NCBI RefSeq assembly: GCF_028368855.1
Contig: NZ_JAQNCY010000001.1
Span: 186,001 to 250,000, forward strand
Direction: 5' to 3'
DNA: 64,000 bases
Origin: Leisingera sp. SS27
GTDB taxonomy: Bacteria; Pseudomonadota; Alphaproteobacteria; Rhodobacterales; Rhodobacteraceae
Each line of letters starts with the position of its first letter. Positions within the stretch are counted from its first letter, which is position 1. Of this stretch, positions 56,608 to 64,000 are shown in pieces. The notes under the pieces are model-generated. The model was not told where the DNA came from and searched no databases. It worked only from the letters and a program-made list of their open reading frames with translations. Position numbers and translations under genes: made by a program.

Positions 56608-56789
56608 GCTAATATATCCTTTCCGGTTTCAATCCTCGGCGGGGGTTCAGAGCGGATGCTCCAACCGGGGGTCCGTCAGGGATGTCTCCCCTGATCAGGC
56701 CAAACCCCACCTGCGGGTTCGTAGGCGCGCCTATAGATCAGAAATTGTCAGCTGACAAGGGCTGCGGGGCGGAAAAGCAGCGCAAACCG

Positions 56790-57626
56790 TCAATTACCCG
56801 CCGGGCGGCCGGTTTCATGGCCGAAACGAACCATTTCCGCCGCCTTGGCGGCCAAGGATTTGCGGTCCGGAAAGTCCGAGACCTTCAGAGGCGGATGGTA
56901 GATCAGTTCCACCGCCCCCTGCCGCGGAGCTGCAAGGATCTTGAGCAGATGAGGCCCGAAGTCCATGTCGCCCCACCAGCCGTAAAACCGGTCTGGCTCT
57001 CCTTTGGGCGGCAGAAACCGCACGGAAACCGGTTGCACATGCAGCTGTTCGCGCAGTTCCTTTGTGAAAAAGGCGGCAAAGAGTGTTGTTTTAAATGGCA
57101 AAACCCGCAATCCGTCTGTCGAAGTGCCTTCGGGAAAAAACAACAGCTTGTGCCCCGCCAGCAGGCGCTGTTCGAACAGTTCCGCCTGCTCCCTTGCCTT
57201 TTTCGGATTGCGTTCGATGAAAACGGTGCCGGTTGCCTGCGCGAGCCAGCCAATCCCCGGCCATGTGGCGACTTCCGCCTTGGAGACGAAATAGATCCGC
57301 TTACGTGCATTGAGTGCGAAAATATCCAGCCAGGAGGAATGATTGGCAACCACTGCTCCGTTCCGGCGCATCAGGCCGCCCCGGGTTCTGTAATTGATCC
57401 CGAGAAGGCGGAACGCATTGCGGCAGACAAACTGGGTGATGAACGGTGTTACCGGGCGCCGAACGCCAAAAAGGGGCCGCTCGGCAAGCCGAACCATCAG
57501 CAGAATGGCCAGCCCGCCGAACACCAGCAGCGCCAGCGGAAGACCGCGCAAAAGCACTAGCAACCAGCCAGCAAAGGGGATCCGTATCGGGTCCGGGGGA
57601 TCTTCGCTGTGCCAGCTGATGTTCAT
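56790..57626 (-). CDS. olsA: Lyso-ornithine lipid O-acyltransferase
   Basis: A 278-residue PlsC-type acyltransferase with an N-terminal membrane helix (about residues 22-46). The catalytic NHSSWLD (HX4D) and the FPEGTSTDG acceptor motif are present. It lies directly after olsB with a four-base overlap. That pairing points to the second step of ornithine lipid synthesis, adding an ester-linked acyl chain, rather than lysophosphatidic acid acylation. Confidence 0.88.
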   Translation of the reverse strand: MNISWHSEDPPDPIRIPFAGWLLVLLRGLPLALLVFGGLAILLMVRLAERPLFGVRRPVTPFITQFVCRNAFRLLGINYRTRGGLMRRNGAVVANHSSWLDIFALNARKRIYFVSKAEVATWPGIGWLAQATGTVFIERNPKKAREQAELFEQRLLAGHKLLFFPEGTSTDGLRVLPFKTTLFAAFFTKELREQLHVQPVSVRFLPPKGEPDRFYGWWGDMDFGPHLLKILAAPRQGAVELIYHPPLKVSDFPDRKSLAAKAAEMVRFGHETGRPAGN

Positions 57627-58378
57627 TCCCGGCCTCCCGTGTAGATCCTGCGCTGACGCTCATTCATCCGCGACGTGTCCAGGATCAGGCAAACATCGGT
57701 GGTGTTGAAGGCATGATCGACATAGGCGCCTTCGCCGACAAAACCGCCGAGGCGCAGATATGCCTTGATCAGAGACGGTATTTCGACCATGGCGCGCTTT
57801 CGGTCCAGATCATCAACGCCCACCAAGTCCATGGTTTGAAATTTCTTTGACCGCACACGCAGATCTGGCGGCGCCAGATGGTTGTGGTGCAGCATGGCAA
57901 GCGGATTGGCCAGCGCCTTGGGGTTGGTGCCATGGAAGCTTGCGACGCCGAACAGCAGCTCAATCCCGTGCTTTTCTACATAGTCCGCCAGTCCGGACCA
58001 AAGGTGAAACATGGCCATGCCGCCACGGTAATCGGGGTGAAGGCAGGACCGGCCCAATTCCAGCAGCCGGCGGCCTGAGGCCTTCAGCGCACTCAGGTCG
58101 TATTCATCCTCTGAATAGAACTGTCCCGCCTGTGCCGCCTGGTCATCACGCAGCAGCCTGTAAACCCCGGCCACCGTGCCCGTGGCCTCATCCGTCACCA
58201 GCATGTGGTCGAACAAGGGGTCGAACCTGTCCCGCTCCAGCCCAACCTCGTGATCGACCATCTCGCCGCCACCGCCCAGTTCACGCACGAACACGTCATA
58301 GCGCAGGGCCTGCGCGGCGCGCAGTTCATCCTCAGATTCAGCGATTTTCACAGAAAACTCCGGGGCGGCGTCTGCCAT
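57623..58378 (-). CDS. olsB: Ornithine N-acyltransferase OlsB
   Basis: A 251-residue GNAT-fold acyltransferase that N-acylates ornithine from acyl-ACP, the first step of ornithine lipid synthesis. Recognisable blocks are LRYDVFVRELGGGG, ELGRSCLHPDYRGG and LFGVASFHGTNP. ATG 58378 is chosen for AAGGTGAG upstream; the longer frame is unlikely. olsA overlaps its end by four bases, so both enzymes are made together. Ornithine lipids are phosphorus-free membrane lipids common in this group. Confidence 0.92.
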   Translation of the reverse strand: MADAAPEFSVKIAESEDELRAAQALRYDVFVRELGGGGEMVDHEVGLERDRFDPLFDHMLVTDEATGTVAGVYRLLRDDQAAQAGQFYSEDEYDLSALKASGRRLLELGRSCLHPDYRGGMAMFHLWSGLADYVEKHGIELLFGVASFHGTNPKALANPLAMLHHNHLAPPDLRVRSKKFQTMDLVGVDDLDRKRAMVEIPSLIKAYLRLGGFVGEGAYVDHAFNTTDVCLILDTSRMNERQRRIYTGGRE

Positions 58379-58466
58379 TTGCTCACCTTCGCATCGTTGA
58401 GGGTTGAGCGCTGCAAGCCAATCAGGCAAAGAGCGCGCAGGTATTGGGGAAAATTTGAGGGAATAC

Positions 58467-58483
58467 GTTAACCCTTCATAAAC
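58467..58483 (-). promoter_or_regulatory. Degenerate CtrA-like site upstream of olsB
   Basis: On the minus strand TTTA-N7-TTAAC differs from TTAA-N7-TTAAC at one base. It lies about 90 bases before olsB, and chpT, a CtrA phosphorelay gene, is 220 bases away. One degenerate site in isolation is weak evidence. Confidence 0.25.
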
Positions 58484-58485
58484 CG

Positions 58486-58668
58486 TTATGGATCAAAGAC
58501 GGGAATAAGGGAGACACGCGCTCCGTCAATCACAAGCTTGCCCTGGTCGGGAAAGTTCACAGTGATCTTGCCGCCCGCGTTCGACTGCACCTGGCCCACT
58601 CCCCAATCGGGGTGATCCGGGTGACGGACGAACATGCCGGGGGTGAAAATAGCGTTGAGGTCATTCAT
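58486..58668 (-). CDS. DUF3553 domain protein
   Basis: A 60-residue protein resembling the DUF3553 family, recognised by FVRHPDHPDWGVGQVQS and ITVNFPDQGKL. The fold is a small beta barrel of unknown function. ATG 58668 is chosen because it gives the usual length, but no good Shine-Dalgarno sequence is present and a longer start at 58722 is possible. It is divergent from chpT across only 34 bases. Confidence 0.75.
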   Translation of the reverse strand: MNDLNAIFTPGMFVRHPDHPDWGVGQVQSNAGGKITVNFPDQGKLVIDGARVSLIPVFDP

Positions 58669-58702
58669 AGGGGGATGGCCCAGTTCGGAGGAAGTAATAG
58701 TT

Positions 58703-59299
58703 ATGGGTGTAGATAACGCCAATCTGGCCGCATTGGTAGGGTCGCGGATCTGTCATGATCTGATCAGCCCGGTCGGCGCCATCAACAATGGTTTGGAGCT
58801 TCTGGGCATGGCCGGCAGCATGTCGGGACCAGAGCTGGAGCTGATTTCCGACAGTGTCGCAAATGCCAATGCGCGCATCCGTTTCTTCCGCATCGCCTTC
58901 GGCTCCGCCGGCGACCAGCAGACACCGCGGGCAGAGGTGGTTTCCGTGCTTGAAGACGTCAGCAAGGGCGGACGCATTCAATATCAATGGTCGCCACTGG
59001 AGGGCTGCACCCGCAGCGAAGCACGCCTTGCGCTTCTGTCGGCGCTGTGCCTGGAAAGCGCTCTGCCCTATGGCGGCACGGTTAAAATTTTCTGCGCAGA
59101 TGGCAAATGGACGGTGGTCGGCGAAGGCCGCAAGGTCACGGTGGATGATGAATTATGGGCCCGGGTCAGCGGTGGCAGTTCAAACGCCGAGATTACCCCG
59201 GCACTGGTCCAGTTCGCCTTGCTGCCAGAGGCCGCCAAGGAAGCAGGCCGCACTGTGCGGCTCGAGCTGAACCTTGAAAACATCTCGATGCAGTTCTGA
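58703..59299 (+). CDS. chpT: Histidine phosphotransferase ChpT
   Basis: A 198-residue phosphotransferase of the CckA-ChpT-CtrA relay that controls the cell cycle, motility and GTA in alphaproteobacteria. The phosphorylated His18 is in SRICHDLISPVGAINNG, followed by the DHp helices, and a degenerate ATPase-like C-terminal half carries GRTVRLELNL. GGAGGA lies ten bases before ATG 58703. The CtrA-like TTAA array at 46208 and the GTA-type lysis genes at 19771 and 20373 would be plausible outputs. It ends at a bidirectional terminator. Confidence 0.92.
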   Translation: MGVDNANLAALVGSRICHDLISPVGAINNGLELLGMAGSMSGPELELISDSVANANARIRFFRIAFGSAGDQQTPRAEVVSVLEDVSKGGRIQYQWSPLEGCTRSEARLALLSALCLESALPYGGTVKIFCADGKWTVVGEGRKVTVDDELWARVSGGSSNAEITPALVQFALLPEAAKEAGRTVRLELNLENISMQF

Positions 59300-59319
59300 A
59301 CACCGTATTTACACAATGA

Positions 59320-59346
59320 AACGCCGGGCGATCTGCCCGGCGTTTT
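59320..59346. terminator. Bidirectional terminator between chpT and proA
   Basis: AACGCCGGGC-GATCT-GCCCGGCGTT with TTTT on the plus side and a short T-run on the minus side, between the two convergent genes. Confidence 0.85.
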
Positions 59347-59359
59347 GCATTTCCGTGGG

Positions 59360-60625
59360 TCAGGCGCGCGTAGTGCCGTTGCCGCGCACCAGATATTTGA
59401 AACTGGTAAGCTGGGTTGCCCCCACCGGGCCGCGGGCGTGCATCTTGCCCGTGGCGATCCCGATTTCTGCCCCCATTCCGAACTCGCCACCATCGGCAAA
59501 CTGAGTTGAGGCATTGTGCATCAGGATGGCGCTGTCGAGTTCTGAAAAGAACTTCTGAACCGCGTCCTCGTCCTCAGTGATGATGCAATCGGTATGCTGG
59601 GAGTGATGCGTGCGGATGTGCTGGATCGCTTCATCTATGTCCGCTACCTGCTTGGCTGCAATGATGGAATCCAAATACTCCTTCCCCCAGTCTTCAGCCG
59701 TTGCGGCGGTCATGCCGTCCGGTCCGGGCAGCCTTGCCTCGGCGCGGATTTCAACGCCGGCAGAGGCCAGCGCGTCCAGAACCATTTTGCCAAGCGTAGG
59801 TGCAATGTCCTGATGGATCAGAAGGCACTCGGCAGCACCGCAGATGCCGGTGCGGCGTGTCTTGGCGTTCAGCACCACATCCAGCGCCTTCTGCGGATCT
59901 GCAGCCTTGTCGAGGTAGATGTGCACGATGCCCTCGAGGTGGGCAAAAACAGGCACCCGCGCCTCGCGCTGCACAAGCCCGACCAATCCCTTGCCGCCGC
60001 GCGGGACGATGACATCCACATAGTCTGTCATGGTCAGCAGTTCCTGCACCGCGGCGCGGTCGCGGGTTGGAACCAGCTGCACGGCGTCTTCCGGCAGGCC
60101 TGCGGATTTCAGACCTTCTGCCAGGCAGGCATGGATCGCTTGCGAGGAATGGAAGCTTTCGGAGCCGCCGCGCAGGATCACCGCGTTGCCCGATTTCAGG
60201 CACAGCGCGCCGGCATCGGCGGTCACATTGGGTCGGCTTTCGTAAATCACACCGATCACGCCCAGCGGTGTGCGGACACGCTGGATCTTGAGGCCGGTGG
60301 GCTGTTCCCACTCATCCATCACCTCGCCAACCGGGTCGCGCTGTTCCGCCACGGCACGCAGGCCGTCAACGATGCCTTGAATACGCGCCTCGTCCAGCAT
60401 CAGACGGTCCATCATCGCGTCTGACAGCCCCTTACCGCGGCCAAACTCCAGATCCTTGGCGTTTGCGGCGATGATCTCTGCACGGCGGCTCCAGACCGCT
60501 TCCGCGGCTCCGATGAGCGCTGCATATTTGCGTTCTGCGCTGGCCGTGGCCAGGGTTTGCGCTGCTTGCTTTGCACGTTTGCCAAGCTCCGCCATCACGG
60601 CGGGGATGTTTTCATTGTCTTTCAT
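59360..60625 (-). CDS. proA: Glutamate-5-semialdehyde dehydrogenase
   Basis: A 421-residue gamma-glutamyl phosphate reductase, second step of proline synthesis. The catalytic Cys is in [13 protein letters not shown] and the nucleotide region includes [15 protein letters not shown]. It follows proB on the same strand after 75 bases, the usual proB-proA pair. Length is normal. Confidence 0.97.
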   Translation of the reverse strand: MKDNENIPAVMAELGKRAKQAAQTLATASAERKYAALIGAAEAVWSRRAEIIAANAKDLEFGRGKGLSDAMMDRLMLDEARIQGIVDGLRAVAEQRDPVGEVMDEWEQPTGLKIQRVRTPLGVIGVIYESRPNVTADAGALCLKSGNAVILRGGSESFHSSQAIHACLAEGLKSAGLPEDAVQLVPTRDRAAVQELLTMTDYVDVIVPRGGKGLVGLVQREARVPVFAHLEGIVHIYLDKAADPQKALDVVLNAKTRRTGICGAAECLLIHQDIAPTLGKMVLDALASAGVEIRAEARLPGPDGMTAATAEDWGKEYLDSIIAAKQVADIDEAIQHIRTHHSQHTDCIITEDEDAVQKFFSELDSAILMHNASTQFADGGEFGMGAEIGIATGKMHARGPVGATQLTSFKYLVRGNGTTRA

Positions 60626-60700
60626 ATGTCTCGTGCCCTTGCCGGTCCCTGTCTGGCACTGATTGCCGTCCCGGCTGGAATAAACTATCAGGTGGTGCGG

Positions 60701-62838
<2,138 letters not shown>

Positions 62839-62949
62839 TTAATGCGGCAGGCACCCTGCCCCGTCCGCGCAGTACAAGTATCCCGCCAGAGCCCAAGGCC
62901 GTGGCGGGACTGTTTCGATTGCCTTACCGCAAAGCGCTTGCCGCGCCAA

Positions 62950-63486
62950 TCACAGTTTTCGGCTGTAGGTCCAGGTTGGAACGGTTGTGTCGCGGGCCAC
63001 CGAATAGCTTTCGGCGTCGCCCAGATAGTCGAAGCCGCAATGGATCAGCACCCGTGCCGAGGCCGGATTGTCCTGAAAGACGCAGGCGAACATCGCATCG
63101 TTGTTCTGGGGGTTGGCATCGACCAGCGCCTTCAGCGCGGCTGATGCCAGCCCTGTGTTCCAGAACGGCGGCGCAGTCCAATAGGACACCTCCGACTGGT
63201 TCCGGTCCATCCGCTTGAGCCCGATCACGCCCTTCAACTCGGAATCGCCCTCGACCGTGCCGTCAATCACCCAAACGTCTTCATCCCGTTCTTCAGCCAT
63301 CGCGCGGGCCACAAATGCCTCAGCCGCGCCTGGCGGCAGCGGATGCGGTACTGAACGTGTCATCCGGGCGACGCGCTGGTCGCTGACGTAATGCTCAATC
63401 AGGCCGGCATCGGACTTTCGCAGCGGCCGCAACACAAAACGTTCTGTTTCGATAACTTGCTGGCACACGATCTGTTCCAGGTTCAT
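62950..63486 (-). CDS. GNAT family N-acetyltransferase (RimJ/RimL type)
   Basis: A 178-residue acetyltransferase. The family start ETERFVLRPLRKSDA and the acetyl-CoA loop region (about residues 110-145, FWNTGLASAALKALV) are visible. The start is ATG 63486 with GAGGAGGAG upstream. It sits between rpmA and obgE on the same strand. RimJ/RimL enzymes acetylate ribosomal protein N-termini, but many relatives have other targets, so the substrate is not assigned. Confidence 0.88.
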   Translation of the reverse strand: MNLEQIVCQQVIETERFVLRPLRKSDAGLIEHYVSDQRVARMTRSVPHPLPPGAAEAFVARAMAEERDEDVWVIDGTVEGDSELKGVIGLKRMDRNQSEVSYWTAPPFWNTGLASAALKALVDANPQNNDAMFACVFQDNPASARVLIHCGFDYLGDAESYSVARDTTVPTWTYSRKL

Positions 63487-63679
63487 GGGTCTGCTCCTCC
63501 TCAGCCCGTATTCTTGCGGCTGCTTGCTTGAGATGTGTCTGCGCGGCTGCCACAGCAATAGTTACAGCGTTCAAATTGTGCAAAAATTCCCGTTTGCCGG
63601 GCGTGAACACATTCTAAGCGCGCCCTAACATCGGACTTTACTGGGAAACTCATCACATTCTCACAGACTAAAACGGCAA

Positions 63680-63706
63680 AGGGGACCGGCCTTGTAGCCG
63701 ATCCCC
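63680..63706 (-). terminator. Terminator of rpmA
   Basis: The GGGGATCGGCT-like stem and its near-complement on the minus strand, followed by TTTGCCGTTTT, lies about 30 bases after the rpmA stop. Confidence 0.6.
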
Positions 63707-63735
63707 CTAAAGATTTCTTTACCCTTCGGGTCGGC

Positions 63736-64000
63736 TTACTCAGCGGCCTCCGCCACTGGGAGAACCGATACAAAGGTGCGGCCTTTCAGGCCTTTGCGGA
63801 AGCTCACAGCACCGTCAGCAGTTGCAAAGAGTGTGTGGTCCTTGCCCATGCCAACGCCTTCGCCGGCCCAGAACTTGGTGCCGCGCTGACGCACGATGAT
63901 GTTGCCTGCGATGGCTGCCTGGCCACCGTAGAGTTTCACGCCAAGGCGGCGACCAGCAGAGTCGCGGCCGTTACGGGAGGAACCGCCAGCTTTTTTATGT
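63736..64000 (-). CDS. rpmA: 50S ribosomal protein L27
   Basis: All but the first codon and two bases of L27. The visible protein reads [20 protein letters not shown] and continues through [21 protein letters not shown]27 reaches the peptidyl-transferase centre of the ribosome. The gene is cut at its 5' end by the window edge. The rplU-rpmA-obgE neighbourhood is standard, with a GNAT gene inserted before obgE. Confidence 0.95.
   Translation of the reverse strand, partial: HKKAGGSSRNGRDSAGRRLGVKLYGGQAAIAGNIIVRQRGTKFWAGEGVGMGKDHTLFATADGAVSFRKGLKGRTFVSVLPVAEAAE

Overview
The window is a GC-rich chromosomal segment from an alphaproteobacterium, almost certainly Rhodobacteraceae (Roseobacter group, Phaeobacter/Leisingera/Ruegeria-like). 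The pointers are split trp genes with a divergent polysaccharide deacetylase (yibQ type) between trpE and trpG, a ChpT phosphotransferase, a GTA-type endolysin/holin pair, B12-dependent NrdJ, OlsBA ornithine-lipid genes, a fused indolepyruvate oxidoreductase and a canonical alphaproteobacterial SOS box (GTTC-N7-GTTC) before lexA. This is a judgement from gene content and protein similarity; no database search was run.

Layout. 1-6.1 kb: start of gap, a DUF808 membrane protein, an AT-rich unknown membrane gene, tkt, then a coiled-coil protein/zapA/MliC-type operon. 6.1-9.9 kb (minus): grxD, a small membrane protein, bolA, a cysteine-cluster protein and purL. 9.9-17 kb: an MscS-type remnant, a candidate sRNA, a LysR regulator divergent from the indolepyruvate oxidoreductase, a DMSP-lyase-like cupin and an acyltransferase. 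17-25 kb: murI, argC, ccmE, endolysin-holin, ccmF, ccmH, an enoyl-CoA hydratase and an RTX protein. 25-31 kb: gltA, gltX, comEC, lexA. 31-43 kb: moeA-moaC-trpC-ung-trpD-trpG on the minus strand, the deacetylase on plus, trpE with a PpiD-like chaperone, and an aminotransferase. 43-46 kb: gpt, fabI, pdxH, a double cold-shock protein, a DUF192 protein and tRNA-Pro(UGG). 46-54.9 kb: a 723-base spacer with a periodic TTAA (CtrA-like) array, nrdJ, then a lower-GC module with tesB, a serine hydrolase and aroQ overlapping a LuxR gene. 54.9-64 kb: tsf, rpsB, olsA, olsB, a DUF3553 protein, chpT, proA, proB, obgE, a GNAT acetyltransferase and rpmA (cut by the window edge).

Most of the window is core metabolism and housekeeping. 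No CRISPR array, transposase, integrase or recognisable defence system was seen. The best leads are regulatory and contextual: helically phased operator-like repeats before gap with a related site before tkt; four TTAA boxes at exact 11-base steps after tRNA-Pro; GTA-like lysis genes inside the cytochrome c maturation locus; an isolated DMSP-lyase-like cupin; an aroQ-luxR translational pair in an atypical-composition module; and several hairpin-rich spacers that could be unannotated small RNAs.
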